A stretch of 64,000 nucleotides of DNA, from NCBI GenBank assembly GCA_028751875.1, contig CM054143.1, positions 68,065,057 to 68,129,056 on the forward strand, read 5' to 3'. This DNA comes from Rapana venosa (Eukaryota; Mollusca; Gastropoda; Neogastropoda; Muricidae). Below the pieces are notes generated by a model. That model ran no database searches. It was not told the origin of the DNA and saw only the letters and a program-made list of their open reading frames with translations. Positions within the stretch are counted from its first letter, which is position 1. Each line of letters begins with the position of its first letter. The translations under genes and the position numbers were made by a program. Of this stretch, positions 12,004 through 24,600 are shown one piece after another.

Positions 12004-12100
12004 TAGATAGATGGCTTGATGAAAAAAAGCAAATGCACTGCTTATTTAATGTACCATCTGAAAATAAAAGTTTGACTTTGACTTTGACTTTGACTTTGAC
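12004..12100 (+). mobile_element. 3' end of LINE-T with (TTTGAC)5 tail
   Basis: About 65 bp (TAGATAGATGGCTTGATG, then GCAAATGCACTGCTTATT, then AATGTACCATCTG) matches the 3' end of the minus-strand LINE at 53,052-54,840 with only a few differences. It is followed by five exact copies of TTTGAC at 12,071-12,100, then a CA run. The other copy has five TTGAC units instead. A short conserved 3' end plus a tandem tail is the usual mark of a severely 5'-truncated non-LTR insertion (family knowledge). No coding part is left here. Confidence 0.75.
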
Positions 12101-12330
12101 ACACACACGCACACACACACACACACACACAGAGTGGGAATCCATTGGATGTCCAGGTCTGTCGCCAGGACGAAAGGGGTGGGGGGTGCGTACGCAGGCG
12201 CGGGTGCACGCTTGCACACGTGCGTACACACACAATCACACAACATGCGCGCGCGCTCGTGCCACGCTCGCTTCTCTCTCTCTCCCTTTCCTTGCACGCA
12301 AGCGCTCACACACATCACACCACACACACA
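12101..12330. repeat. CA-rich and GC-alternating low-complexity sequence
   Basis: CA run at 12,101-12,130, CGCGCGCG at about 12,250, CT-rich words, then CACACATCAC. No feature beyond simple sequence. Confidence 0.6.
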
Positions 12331-12339
12331 CTGTCGAGA

Positions 12340-12424
12340 GGGGGGTATTCTGGAGAGGGACCGGAAAAGGGAAAGAACAATGGTGGATTATTTGAAATCT
12401 CAGTAGCATTTTTCGTTACACAAG
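12340..12424 (+). CDS. Candidate internal exon ending in a consensus donor
   Basis: An open frame that includes SGEGPEKGKNNGGLFEISVA and ends FFVTQ runs into CAAG|GTAAGG at 12,424/12,425, a strong donor. It leaves one base of a split codon. The next candidate exon (12,631) starts after a strong acceptor and needs exactly one base to open, so the two join in frame as ...VTQ-V-EQHTF... The 5' boundary is not clear. I do not recognise the protein. The region is rich in simple repeats, so this remains a suggestion. Confidence 0.25.
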
Positions 12425-12630
12425 GTAAGGCTAGGCCAAGGCTTTCTGCCTAGATGTGGGTGCCTAGAAACAGAGGAAAACGACATGGAGAAGGGTTATG
12501 ATGTGGAGACAGTCACACTTCACAGAGATAGGAAGGTGGAGTCTTGTGGACACATTTGAAACAGTGGGTACCCATACTATACTTTTACTTAGCTGTGGTG
12601 TGTTCATATTTTGATTTTTTTCTTGCACAG

Positions 12631-12734
12631 TCGAGCAGCATACGTTTGTGCCTGTCGTCTGTGTGAGGGAGTGGATTGATGATGCTGGCATTACCAGCTT
12701 CAAAGACAAAACAGTGTCCATCGTGAATGAATAG
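12631..12734 (+). CDS. Candidate terminal exon (unknown protein)
   Basis: A polypyrimidine tract ending TTTTTTTCTTGCACAG (12,615-12,630) makes a good splice acceptor. After two bases the only long open frame reads EQHTFVPVVCVREWI, DDAG, then SFKDKTVSIVNE and stops at TAG (12,732-12,734). Amino acid composition looks like ordinary globular protein, unlike the simple-repeat frames nearby. Phase matches the donor at 12,424. A single-base sequencing error could equally have produced the stop, in which case the exon continues. Function unknown. Confidence 0.3.
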
Positions 12735-12770
12735 ATGTGGACAGCTGGATGTTGCATCAGTGCGACAGAT

Positions 12771-12988
12771 ACTTGATAATTGCACAAGTATTCACCAGCA
12801 CTGGATTAAAACAAAAAACTAGAGTAGAAAAGCAGAGGTTAATCTACTCCACAATATTTTTTTCAGAACTGTGATCAGTGGACAGATACTGAGAATTGCA
12901 CAAGTATTCACCACCACTTGATTAAAACCAAAACTAGAAGTGAGAAAAGACAGCGTTAATCTCTCCAACAATTTTTTCTTCAGAACTT
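12771..12988 (+). repeat. Two-copy direct repeat of about 100 bp
   Basis: AATTGCACAAGTATTCACCA, a GGATTAAAAC or TGATTAAAAC word, and TTTTCAGAAC occur in the same order at about 12,777-12,870 and 12,894-12,987. The copies differ at scattered positions. Local tandem duplication. Confidence 0.75.
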
Positions 12989-13219
12989 TAGCCATTTGTA
13001 AAGACGACAGCCTGCAGTGAGTTGGCGAAGAGGGAAGCCAGAAAGAGAGGCAAACAGCGAAAGTAGATCTCTGGGGGCAATGCTGCATAGAAAACAGATG
13101 ATACAAACTGTAGCAACTCACAGAAACATAGAAAAAAATTCACAAAGTGTCAGAGCTGATGAATCAGTAGCTGTGTTGTGGGTGTGTGAAAGTGAAAATG
13201 GATTCGGCTAGCTCAGGGA

Positions 13220-13600
13220 CAGAAAATATATCATTTAATGTTTTTTTAGTTCTAAAATCTGAATGGAGGGGGATTTGGGCCTTTTTGTTTTAGTTAGGGG
13301 TGGGTTTTTTGTTTGTTTGGGGTGGGGGTGCTTTGGCTTGGTTGTTTTTTAAGATTGCAGATTTTAAGGTGTATGTGTGTTTGTGTGCGTTTTGTTGTGT
13401 TTTGACATGTTGTACTTTACAGTTTTCTTGGCTTGATGTTTTTTTTTTTTTTTGGGGGGGGGGGGAGGGGGGGGGGGGGGGGGGGTGGTTTTCCATGGTA
13501 GGTTTTTTTCTCTTATTTTTGGAGTTTCAATTTTGTTTTTTTTAGGGGAGGCGGTTTGGGTTTTTTCAATTCAATATGCTGTTTGTTTTTATTTTTGTTT
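13220..13600. repeat. G/T-rich block with long T and G runs
   Basis: A T run (about 13,438-13,453) passes into G runs at 13,454-13,465 and 13,467-13,485, with T/G-rich flanks. Simple sequence. Confidence 0.8.
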
Positions 13601-13641
13601 CTTACATAGACTATAATTATTTATTTGGTGCTTTGTTTCAG

Positions 13642-13716
13642 CAACAATCAGCCATTCACCAGGATTTCTGACAGCACTGATTGAAGCTGCCCTTTTGGAA
13701 GGCAACATTCCTTCAG
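13642..13716 (+). CDS. Candidate 75-nt internal exon (unknown protein)
   Basis: Bounded by an acceptor with a pyrimidine-rich tract, GCTTTGTTTCAG (to 13,641), and by a consensus donor, CTTCAG|GTAAAT (13,716/13,717). Only one frame is open, reading TISHSPGFLTALIEAALLEG then NIPS, with two bases before and one after, so the exon is phase-symmetric. This is one of the cleanest exon signatures in the window. The large duplicated block begins inside its 3' end: the second block at about 30,073 retains only CATTCATCAG|GTGAAT. Protein not recognised. Confidence 0.4.
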
Positions 13717-13736
13717 GTAAATTAAAAAAAAAATTT

Positions 13737-13975
13737 ATTTGTTTATTTTGAGGATAATGGAATAAGTACTCTGTGTCCTTTTTTTACATCCAGTTCCTAT
13801 GTGTATGCAGTTTTGTAAATTTTGTCATCCATTCACTACTCTTCCGAAAAGCGGAATGGGTATTAACGTGTGCAAAAGATTTCTGCGTGCATTCACACAC
13901 AGGACCTCAGTTTATAGTCTCATCCTTAGAACTTTTGGTGTGGGTGTTTGTGGGTATGTGCATGCACATGTGAGA
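13737..13975 (-). mobile_element. SINE-B fragment
   Basis: TTTTGAGGATAATGGAATAA at about 13,746, then ACATCCAG, CTTCCGAAAAGCGGAA, GCAAAAGATTTCTGCGTGC and TTTATAGTCTCATCC follow the order of the intact copies. The tRNA-like head (high-coordinate end) is missing. Repeated at 30,105-30,345. Confidence 0.75.
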
Positions 13976-14234
13976 GAGAGTAAAATGCAGTATTTTTTGT
14001 CAGTCTAGCGTGGTGCATTGCTGTGTAGTGTATTGAGAAGGAGAAAAAGCTGTAATCTGTATCAATTAATATATCATTAGCTTTTTACCCATTGACAAAA
14101 TTGATTAGTTTTAATGTTTTTGATTTTAAAGCAAATACATTTTTTTTTAATGGACACTGAACTCAGTAGTATTGAAATTAACCCTTTTTATAAGACTTCT
14201 ATTGGTGAAAAATAATCCATAGTTTGTTGTGAAT

Positions 14235-14380
14235 AATATTTATTTATTTTATTTTATTCTTTTATTTCGAGGATAATGGAATAAGCACTCATGTGCTTTT
14301 CTACATCCAGTCCCTGTGTGTATGCAATTTCATAATTTTTGTCATCCATTCCCATTTTTAAAAGAATTGTTAAATTGTTA
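14235..14380 (-). mobile_element. SINE-B 3' fragment
   Basis: A short copy with TTTCGAGGATAATGGAATAA at about 14,264, then the ACATCCAGTCCCTGTGTGTA stretch, cut off after CATCCATTCCC. Repeated at about 30,630-30,760. Confidence 0.75.
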
Positions 14381-14605
14381 ACTGAATTGTTAAATTGTTA
14401 AATCAATAAATGTTCAGATGTACCACTGCATTGTTAGTAACAGTAATTTTAAATGTTATCATCCATGCCTTGTGAGCATGCCAAGCATGGCATGTGTTTT
14501 GTAGTGTGTTTGAGAGCTATGATAAGATATGGGTGCTTTTTCCTGCATCTGTAAAGAAAGTTTATATGTAAAATCTTCATATTAGTGTTTTATATATATA
14601 AATGT

Positions 14606-14668
14606 ATGGAATTTTTATTGCGCCAAATCTTGTAATACAAACAGAATAAAAGCGTTGCAATTCAATTC
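14606..14668 (-). mobile_element. Decayed L2-like LINE 3' end
   Basis: TGGAATTTTTATTGCGCCAA, then ATCTTGTAATA and TTGCAATTCAATTCAT resemble the reverse complement of the L2-like LINE tail at 59,440-59,515 and the fragment at 29,231-29,300 (ATGGAATTTATACAGCGC and following). Only the last 60 bp or so are recognisable. Confidence 0.45.
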
Positions 14669-14764
14669 ATTTGATTTATACACAGGCAAAGTTAAGTCTA
14701 CATAATAACACAATAAACATATATATAAATTATAATAATATTACATGGTATTACTTATATAGTT

Positions 14765-17700
14765 GGGTCTGTTCAAATTCTATTTTTTCTTTTACTTGGG
14801 TAGGCAGTCTAGTCCCACGAGAGTGCCACCATTTTTTACTCTTTTTTTTATATATTTTTATTTTTATTTTTTTAAAGAGCTTTGCCTGGGGAGCTCTCTT
14901 GCACAGCAGCGTTTCAGTGTGAAGGCTGGAAGGTGTGTATGTGATAGAAATGAACCTCTGTCTCCTCTTTGAATTCTGATATGCACACACGCACACTGAA
15001 GCGTGGCAGATATGAATGGCAGCTTTTTTGTGTAGGGGAGGTTTGAGCATTCGGTGTCCTGTGGCAGGAAAGCCCATTTCCAGTGTCAGTTGCAATCGGA
15101 ATGGTAAGAATCTGGCAATGTTTTCCAGGACCATATGACAAGCGCTGTGTTTCTTGTGTGCCGCTGTTGATGCAGGAAAAACTGGCAGGAAGCTGAAGAG
15201 TTCAGTCCACTACCACGTCTGCAAAGTCCTCTTCTTTTCAGCCTGGGTCCATTCATGAATTTAATTCTTCATTAAGGTGAGGAGTTCAGAATATGATTTG
15301 TGGCTCCATTGGTGTAGTCACATGCACAGACATGACATGCTCTTCAAGGGAGAGTTAATAAGCCATTGCAATGTCTGTTGTATTAATGGTCAGTACATGC
15401 ACCACTGGCTTTTCTTGATCTTGTGTAGACATAATTCCCTGTAGGACGCAGTGTGGCTGCCTCCTGGTGAGTTAAAGATGGTTGTTGCGCAGTGATCTTG
15501 AGATAAATGTACCTCATCTGTTCTGTTGACAGAATCGAGGATTGGTAAAAATGGTTGTGGTCTGTGTTGCAGATACCATGCTGGAAGAATTCCTTCCACC
15601 CTCTTGCCATGCGGGATCTCAGCATTGAACCCCCTGAATTATCACCGCAAGGCCAGTTGTTGAGGAGTTTGGGAAAGCTCGTTGGTTGAGAGTCTGTGAC
15701 AGACAGGCTAGAGTAAGTTCGTGCATGGGTGAAACTTTATGCTTCATAGCGGAGTTCCCTGTTTATACCACTCTAGTACTCTTTGTCATTAAATTGTTTT
15801 TTATGGCAGATTATCTTTCGGATTAGAAATGGCTTGTTGTCGTCAAATAAACTGGTAGTGGATAGCAGAAACATTCATCATCTATCAATTACTTTCAGAA
15901 AAAAGTGATCAACCAAAAAACACAGGGAAGTTACCAACGAGAAGGCATTTCTCTGAAGATGGGCGGTTGTGGTCATTTTGAAAACTCTAGAAAGACCATT
16001 ACTTTTTGGCTCTTGATTTCCGTTTTGAGTAAATTTCATTTTGCATACAAGGATTCTGTTTTACCAAGGGGTTGGACTGTGCAGAGGAAAAGATTTGGTA
16101 ATAGGTGAATTTAATTTCATAGATAATAAATTTGCTTGTGTGAGCCTTCATGAGCATTCCACTGGCAAAGAGTTGACAGGATGATCGTGTTCACTGTCTG
16201 GAAAGTACACGGGCAAAGAGATGATGAGGAGGTCTAAATTGTCTTGGCCTTTATCAATTTTTACTTTTCACTCCATAGACAGTGGATGGGGACTTGCATC
16301 ACGTTTCTTTGAACAAGGGTAAAAGTAATGTGTATGTGAGCTAGTCTGATAAAAACTGCATATCCATTATTAGTGAAGGTCTTGTGGAATTTTGTCAAAG
16401 TTTTGCATGAAGCTGAAAGTGTCGAGCTACTCAGTTGTGTGAGATAAGACGGAGAAAAAGTTTGCAAAGAATAATGGGCATTATGGCTCATTTCTAGCTG
16501 ATCTTCCACTCTGCCAAATACGCAGATCAGTACATAACCAGTGTGTTTTATTTACCAATATTCTGCTGCATCTTGTGAAGACCAAAAAAATAACGATGCC
16601 TGTCGTGATGAAGCCCTGATGTAACTTCTGAGTTGGCTTGAGATGAAATGAACTTCGATCTGTGTGTTAGGGGTTCAAGGTTAGATGTAGAAGCGGCTGG
16701 GTACCTGCATGCAATGTTAATAATAATGGGGCTATGCATACAGATCAAAGCTGCAGATCTAGGATGTTCAGAGGACACTACTGGGGAGACTTTTAGCATT
16801 TCCAGCTGTTAAGTGCATGACGATGAGATAATGTGGGAGCTGTTTTAAACTTACTTGGGGGAACTTTTGGGTTTTTTTTTGTTTATTGTTATTTTTTTTT
16901 TTTTTTTTTGTGGTCATATGTCTGTGTGTGTGATGTGGTTGTTGTTACCATGATTGAAGTAGTGTGTGTGTGTGTTGTTTGAAAATGATCAAGTTCCAAA
17001 AAAAAAAAATGATCTTTTATTGAGAGTAAAAGATTATGTTTTATATCAGCTTTTTTTTCATCTTCCCCACGCACGCACGCAACGCGTGGTGTGTGTGTGT
17101 TTTTTCTTCTCTATTTTTTTAAGATCATTTTCTTTCAAGGGTAATGAATAAGTAATTTTGTTGTGTGTGTGTGTGTGTGTGTGTGTCAATATGTGTGTGT
17201 GTGGTGTGTGTCGTGTTTCTTTGGATTGATTTGATTTTCAAGGAAATTGATATGAGTACTGTATTGTTTTTTTTTCAGCAGTCTAATGTCCCGGGGGGGG
17301 GGGGGGGGGTGGGGGGGTGTTTGTTTCTGAGCTAAAATATACAGCAATGACAGTCATATTATACATGGTTTTTTGTTCTGTGCTGTGAAAATGGTATGGT
17401 GGCTATCTATCAGTTGAAATAGTATGTACCGCTGCTAAGGTGTTAGTTAGGCTAGAGTGGGTGAAAAAACTTTAAACCCGATTTTCTCAGAATGTGAAAT
17501 CGCTGTGTCACCCATTTCATAAACACCCATAACTAGAATTTGCCAATTTTATAGGTAGAATAATGTATCATACATCAAAGAAAGGTAATGATCTGTAGAT
17601 TTCAGAAAATGTAACAACTCAATTTGACCAATGATACCTCAAGTTCCTTTTTGTAAAAAGGGTCACATTTTACACCACCAATTCACTGTCCATATCTATA

Positions 17701-18305
17701 CAGGTTCAAAAGTTTTTAATGAATAATCTACAAGGTACTGTCTTTATTGGTCCCATTGCAGGGCATTTTAGGTTTTGGCCAAAATTAGACCCCAATATTT
17801 GAAACTTTTGGTTAGTATAGCCCTTAGATAAAAATTGGACGTAATCTATGTCATTGCATATCTATTAAGCAATGTAAAAATGTAGTCATAAGATGCTATC
17901 TTATCCAACCTGTTGGACCTCAAAAAACATGGCTTACGTGCTATTTGAGTAATACCGCCAATCATAACGATGAGGCAATTTTACAAAGTATATCCTTTTT
18001 ACCTTCAAGATAGAGAGCTGATTCTTTTTTGTAGGTATCTATTTAGTAATATTGACATTGTATATGGAAATTGTTTATGGGGTTGATTGTAGTGCTTCCA
18101 CAACAGGTCCTTTCCAACTAAGGCTTCCATACAGTTTAAATGGCTGGATAATGTACCGCCATTTTAGACACCCATAACTTTTGAAAAAATAGAGATAGAG
18201 ACATAATTCTTTTTTTGTTGTGTTTGTTTTAAAAAGTTCTTTTCAAAATTATCATTTTTATGTACACAAATGCTGTATAAAATTTTGGCTGCTGCTACCT
18301 ACTCT
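14765..18305 (+). repeat. 3.4-kb macro-repeat unit 1 (3,541 bp)
   Basis: Unit phase is set at GGGTCTGTTCAAATTCT. In order, a unit holds an AT-rich start, GCACAGCAGCGTTTCAGTG, a segment with acceptor- and donor-like sites, candidate exon B (15,573-15,712 here), a T-rich stretch, a further exon-like segment, poly-G after TGTCC (17,294-17,320 here), and an AT-rich end with CACCCATAACT words. Exon B sits between CTGTGTTGCAG and GTAAGTTC. No intact long frame exists in a single unit. Copies differ mainly by one-base indels. Confidence 0.8.
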
Positions 18306-21300
18306 GGGTCTGTTCAAATTCTTATTTTATTTTTTTAAAGAGCTTTTGCCAGGGGCAGCTCTCTTGCACAGCAGCGTTTCAGTGTGAAGGCCTGGGGAAG
18401 GTGTGTAGTGAGAAAGGAAACCCTTGTACTCCACATGAATTCTGACTGCACACACGCACCACTGAAGCGTGGAAGAATGCGCAGCTTTTTTGTGTGGGGA
18501 GGGTCTTTGAGCATTGGTGTCTGTGGCAAGGAAGCCCATTCTCCAGTGTCAGTGCATGTGAATGGTGTCGAATCCTGCTGCCAATGTTTTCCAGACCAAT
18601 ACTGAGCATCGCGCTGAGTTTTCTTGCTGTGCGCTGTTGGACTGCAGGAAAAACTGGGGACATGAAGATGAAGAGTTCAAGTCCACTCCACGGCTGCAAA
18701 TGTCCTTTCTTCTTCCAGGCCTGGTCATGTCATGAATTAATTCTTCATTAAGTGAGGAGTCGGATCTGAGTTGAGGCTCATTGGTGTAGATACATGCAAG
18801 ACATGACAAAGCATTCAAGGGAGAGTTAAATAAGCCATTGCATTTCAGTTGTATTAATGACGTACATGCACACTGGTATCAAGTTCATGTGAGACATAAT
18901 ACCTGTTGATGCAGTGTGGCTGCCTCCTTGTTTTTAAGTGAATTGAAGATGTTGTATGCGCAGTGATCATTGTGGAAAAATGAACCTCCCAGTTCTGTTG
19001 GACGGAACGAGGATTGTTAAAGTTGTTTTGGTCTGTGTTGCAGATACATGCTGAAGAATTCCTTCACCCTCTTCCAGCATGCGGATTCTAGCATTTGACA
19101 CCCCCTGAATTCACCGCTAAGGCCATGATGATGAGGAGTTGGGAAAGCAGTTGAGAGCTGTGACAGACAGGGCTAGTGTAAGTTCAGTGCATGGGTGAAA
19201 ACTGTTCTGGCTTCTATAGCGGATTCCCCTGTTTAATTACACTCTAGTACTCTTTGTCATTAAATTGTTTTATGCAGATTATCTTTCGATTTTGAAATGG
19301 CTGTTGTGTCAAAAAACAGGGGGGGGGGGGGGGGGGGGGGGGGGAAGTGGATAGCAGAAACCTTCATATATCATTTATTCTCAGAAAAGTGATCAACAAA
19401 TAAAACACAGGAAATGTTCCACGATGAGTCATTTCTCTGAAAGATGGGCAGTGGTCATTTTGCAAACTCTAGGAAAAGACCATTACTTTTTTGGCTCTTG
19501 ATTCCTTCTTGAGTAATTTCATTTTGCAACATGGGATTCTGTTACCAAGAGGGTTTGGACTGTGCAGAGGAAGATTGGTTAAGGTGATTTTAATTTCATA
19601 GATAATATAATTTGCTTGGTGAGCCATCATGAGCAATTCCAAGGCAAAGGAGTTGACAGGAGATCAGTGTTCACTGTAATGAAAAGTACACTGCTTTAAA
19701 GAGAAGATGAGGATGGGTCTAACATTGGTCTGTGGCTTTTATCAAATTTACTTTTCACTCACATAGGGACATGGATGGGGACTTGAATCACGTTTCTCTT
19801 GAACAGGGTGTAAACAAGTAAATGTTTAGTGAGGACTTCTAGAAAAAAACTGCATTCTATTAGTGGAAGAGCTCTTGTGGAATTTTTAAAAGTTTTGCAT
19901 GAAGCTGAAATCGAGCTACTCAGTTGTGTGAGAAAGACGGAAGAAAAGTTTGCAAAGAAAAATAATGGGCATTATGGTCATTTTCAGTGATCTTCCCTTG
20001 CCAATAGCAGATCAGTACAAACCAGGTGTATTATTTACCAAATATTCTGCTGCATTCTTGTGAAGACAAAAAAAATTAAAACGTCTTGATCGTGATTGAA
20101 GGCCCTGAGTTACTTTTCTGCGTTGGCTTGAATGAAATGAACTTCGATCTGTGTGTTATAGGGTTAAGGTTAGATGTAGAGCGCTGGTTACTGCATGGCT
20201 CTGTTAATAATAATGGCTATGATACGATCAAAAGCTGCAGATTCTAGACTGTTCAGATGACTCTACTGGGAGACTTTAGGCATTTCAGCTGTTAGTGCAT
20301 GACATGAGGGAAAATGTGGGAGCTGTTTTAACTTACTTGATTGTCATATGTGTGTGTGTGGTTGTTGTTAAACGATTGAAACTGGTGTGTGTGTGTGGTG
20401 TTGAAAATGATCAAGTCAAAATGATCTTTATTGAGAGTAAAAGATTAAGTTTATACAGTTTTTTTTTCATTCCTTCCCCCACGCACGCTCGCTGCGTTTA
20501 GCGTGTGTGTGTGTTTTTTTTCTTCTCTATTTTTAAAGATCATTTTCTTTCAAGGGTAATGAATAAATAATCTGGGGTGTCGTGTGTGTGTTACTTTGAT
20601 TGTTTTGTTCAAGGAAATGTCTTGAGTACTGTATTGTTTGTTTTACATGAGTCTCTGTGTCCGGGGGGGGGGGGGGGTGGGGGGGGGTGTTGTGAGCTAA
20701 ATTTACAGCAGTGACAGTCAATTTTATAAATGATTTTTTGTCGTGCTGTGAAATGGTATGTTTTAACAGCATGCAAATTTGTCTATCATCAGTGGATAGT
20801 AGTACCGGTGCTAAGGTGTTAGTTAGCTAGAGAGGTGAAAAATTTAAACCCGATTTTTTCAGAATGTGAAATCACTGTGTCACCTTTTCAAACACCCAAA
20901 CTTTGCAAATTTCTATAGGTAGAATAATGTAATCATACATCAAAAGAAAGGTAATGATCTGTAGATTTTTCAGAAAATGTAACAACTCCCACAATTTGAC
21001 CCAAGTATACCTCAAAACTCCTTTTGTAAAAAAGGTTCACATTTTACTCCACTAATTTCATGCCCATATCTTTACAGGTAAAAGTTATTAATGAATATTA
21101 CCATTGCTACTGTCTTTTGGTCCGTCGCAGGGCATTTTAGGGTTTTGGCAAAATTAGACCCCATTAATTCGAAACATTTGGTCTAGTATAGCCTAGAAAA
21201 AATGGACGTAATCTAGGTATGCATATCTTTTAAGCAATGTAAAAATGTAGTCATAAGATGCTTATTCTTATCCACCTGTTGGACCTCAAAAATGGCTTAT

Positions 21301-21666
21301 CGTGCTATTTGAGTAAACCGCCATTCACACGATGAGGCAATTTTAACAAAGTTTTTCTTTTTTACCTTCAAGATTGAGAGCTGATTCTTTTGTAGGTATT
21401 ATTAGTATTATAGAAATTGTATGTGGAAATTTTTATGGGTGTGATTGTAGTGCTTTCCACAACAGGTCCTTTCCCAAATACGGCTCCATACAGGTTAAAA
21501 GGGCTCTGAAAAATGTACGCCATCTTTAGACACCATAACTTTTGAAAAAATAGAGATAGTGGACATAATTATTTTTTGTTGTGATTTGTTTTCTAAGTTC
21601 TTTTCAAAAATTTCTTTTTTTTGTACAACAAATGCTTATAAAATTTTGGCTGCTTCTACCTACTCT
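18306..21666 (+). repeat. 3.4-kb macro-repeat unit 2 (3,361 bp)
   Basis: Same order as unit 1, but about 100 bp of the AT-rich start (the GGTAGGCAGTC...CCACC part) is missing, so that CTTATTTTATTTTTTTAAAG follows GTTCAAATT directly. Exon B lies at 19,044-19,177 with intact AG and GTAAGT. An uninterrupted G run of about 26 bases lies at 19,319-19,344, which the other units lack. Confidence 0.8.
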
Positions 21667-24600
21667 GGGTCTGTTCAAATTCTATTTTTCTTTTTACTGG
21701 GTAGGCAGGACTACGTCACAACGAGAGTGCCACCCATTTTTACTCTTTTTTATATATTTTATTTTTATTTTTTTAAAGAGCTTTTGCCAGGGCAGCTCCG
21801 CTTGCACGCAGCGTTTCAGTGTGAAGGCCTGGAGGTGTGTTAGTGAAGAAATGGACTGTACTCCATTGAATCTGACTGCACCACGCCACATGAAGCGTGG
21901 CAAGATATGCGCAGCTGTTTTTGGGTGGGTGGTATGAGCTTTAGGTGTTCTGTGGCAAGGAAGCCCATTCTTTCCAGTGTCAGGCATGTGAATGGAAGAA
22001 TCATGCTGCCAATGTTTTTCCAGACCAATACTGAGCAAGGCGGTGTTTCTTGTGTGCCGCTGTTGACTGCAGGGGACAAAACTGGGAACCCCAGGAAGCG
22101 GAAGAGTTCAGTCACTCCCACGGCTGCAAAAGTCCTCTTCTTTTCCCGCCTGGTGTCTTCATGAATTAATTTCTTCATTAAGGTGAGGGAGGTGGATCTG
22201 ATTTGAGGGCTCCATTGGGTGTAGACACCATGCAAGACTTTACAAGCTTTCAAGGGAGAGTTAAAATAAGCCATTGCATTTCAGTTGTATTAAAGCATGT
22301 TACACGAACACTGGCATCATGATCTGTGTTAGACATAATCCTCTGTAGATGCAGTGTGGCTGCCTCCTTGGTGTGAAGTTGAAGTGGTTGTATGCGCAGG
22401 GATCTTGAGAATAATGAACCTCACAGTTCTGTTGACAGAACGGGATTGTTTAAAAATTGTTTTGTCTGTGTTGATGCTACTGGTGAAGAATTCCTCCACC
22501 CTCTTCAGCCATGCGGATCACCAAGCATTGCACCCGAATATCACCGCAAGGCAGATGAGAGAGTTTGGGAAAGCGTTGAGAAGCTTGTGACAAGACAGGC
22601 TAGAGTAAGTTCAGTGCATGGGTTGAAACTGTTCTGCTTCATGCGGAGTTCCTGGTTTAATACATCTATAGTACTCTTTGTCATTAAAATTTTTTTTATG
22701 CAGATTATTTCTTTCGATTAGAAATGGCGGTTGTGTCAATAAACAGGAAGTGGGTTAGCAGAAACATTCATCATCATCATTTACTTTAAAGAAAAGTGAT
22801 CAACAAAAACACAGGAAAGTTACCAACGGAAGAAGTCTTTTCTCTGAAGATGGGGCAGTGGTCATTTTGACAACTCTAGAAGACCATTTACTTTTTAGGC
22901 TCTTGATCCTTTTGAGTAAATTTCATTTTGCAAACATGGTTTTCTGTTGGCGTACGCAAGAGGGTTGGACTGTGCAGAGGAAAGATTGGTAAAGGTGGAA
23001 TTTAATTTCATAGATAATAAAATTTGCTTGGTGAGCATCTGAGCAATCCACAGGCAAAGATTTGACAGGATGATCGTGTTCACTGTCATGAAAAGTAACA
23101 ACTGCAACAGAGAAGATGAGGATGGTCTAACAATGTTGTGGCTTTTATCAAATTTACTTTTCACCACATAGACATGGGATGCGGGACTGCATCACGTTTC
23201 TTGAACAAGGGTTAAAAAGTAAAATGTTTTATGTGAGACTAGGCTGAAAAACTGCATATATCCATATTAGAATGAAGTCTTGTGGCACTTTTGTAAAAGT
23301 TTTGCATGAGCTTGAAGCCGAGCTACTCAGTTGTGTGGAAGACGGAAGAAAAGTTTGCAATGATTTATGGGCATTATGGCTCATTTCTAGCTGATCTTCC
23401 ACTCTGCAATAGCAGGTACAGTACTAACAGGTGTATGATTTACCATATATTCTGCTGCATCTTGTGAAGACAAAAAAATAAAACGATTTCTCTGATCGTG
23501 GATGATGAAAGCCCTGGAGTAACTTCGGAGTTGGCTGAATGATATGAACTTCGATCTGTGTGTTAGGGTTCAAGGTTAGATTTAGATGCGCTGGTTCCTG
23601 CATGCATGTTTTATATAAATGGCTATGCATAAAGATCAAGCTGCAGGGTCTTGACTGCTAAGTTGGACACTACTGGGAGACTTTTAGGCATTTCAGCTGT
23701 TTGTGCATGACATGAGAAAATGTGGGTAGCTGTTTTAAAACTACTTGACTGTCATAGGTGTGTGTGTGGGTAGTTGTGAAAACGATTGAACTAGTGTGTG
23801 TGTGTGTGTGTTTGAAAAATGATCAAGTCATAATGTATCTTTATGAGAGTAAAGATTAAGTTTATACAGCTTTTTTTTTCATCCTTCCCCACGCAAGCAC
23901 GCACGCAGCGTGTGTGTGTGTTTTTTATTCTCTATTTTTAAAGATCATTTTCTTTCAAGGGTATGAATAAGTTATCTGTGTGGTGTTATGTGTGTGTTTC
24001 TTGATTGTTTTGATTCAAGGAAAATGAATGAGTACTGTATGTTTTTTTTACATGCTAGTTGGGTGTCCCAGGGGGGGGGGGGCCGGGGGGGGTGTTGTGA
24101 GTAATATAACAGCAATGAAGTCAATATTACATGATTTTTTGTTTGATGCTGTGAATGGTATGTTTTTAACAGAATGACAAATTTGGCTTATCATCCGTAG
24201 AATTAGAAGTACCGTTGCTAAGGTGTTAGTTAGGCTAGAGTGGTGAGAAAAACTTTAAACCCCGATTTTCTCGAATGGTGAAATCGCTGTGTCACCCATT
24301 TTCAACACACCCATAAACTTTGCCAATTTTATAGGTAGAATAATGTATCATACATCAAAAGAAAGGTAATGATCTGTAGATTTCAGAAAATGTAACAACT
24401 CAATTTGACCCAATTATACCTTAAGACTCCTTTTGTAAAAACGGGTCACATTTTACACCACCAAAATTTATGTCCATATCTATACAGGTTCAAAAGTTAT
24501 TAGTGATAAAATCTACCCATGATGTGCTTTTTGGGTCCGTCGCAGGGATTTTAGGTTTTTGGCAAATATTAGACCCCAATATTTGAAACATTTGGTCTTG

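Larger units (their letters stand above)
13705..22130 (+). repeat. 8.4-kb block, copy 1 of exact-offset duplication
   Basis: Homologous to 30,073-38,515. 13,705-14,437 differs from its partner by scattered indels. From 14,438 the copies look identical for about 3.16 kb at offset 16,384. Small differences cluster at 17,598-17,620 and 18,145-18,480, after which the copies are again identical at offset 16,385 to the end at 22,130/38,515. Identity was judged by comparing lines and the coordinates and translations of matching frames, not by an aligner. Confidence 0.85.
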
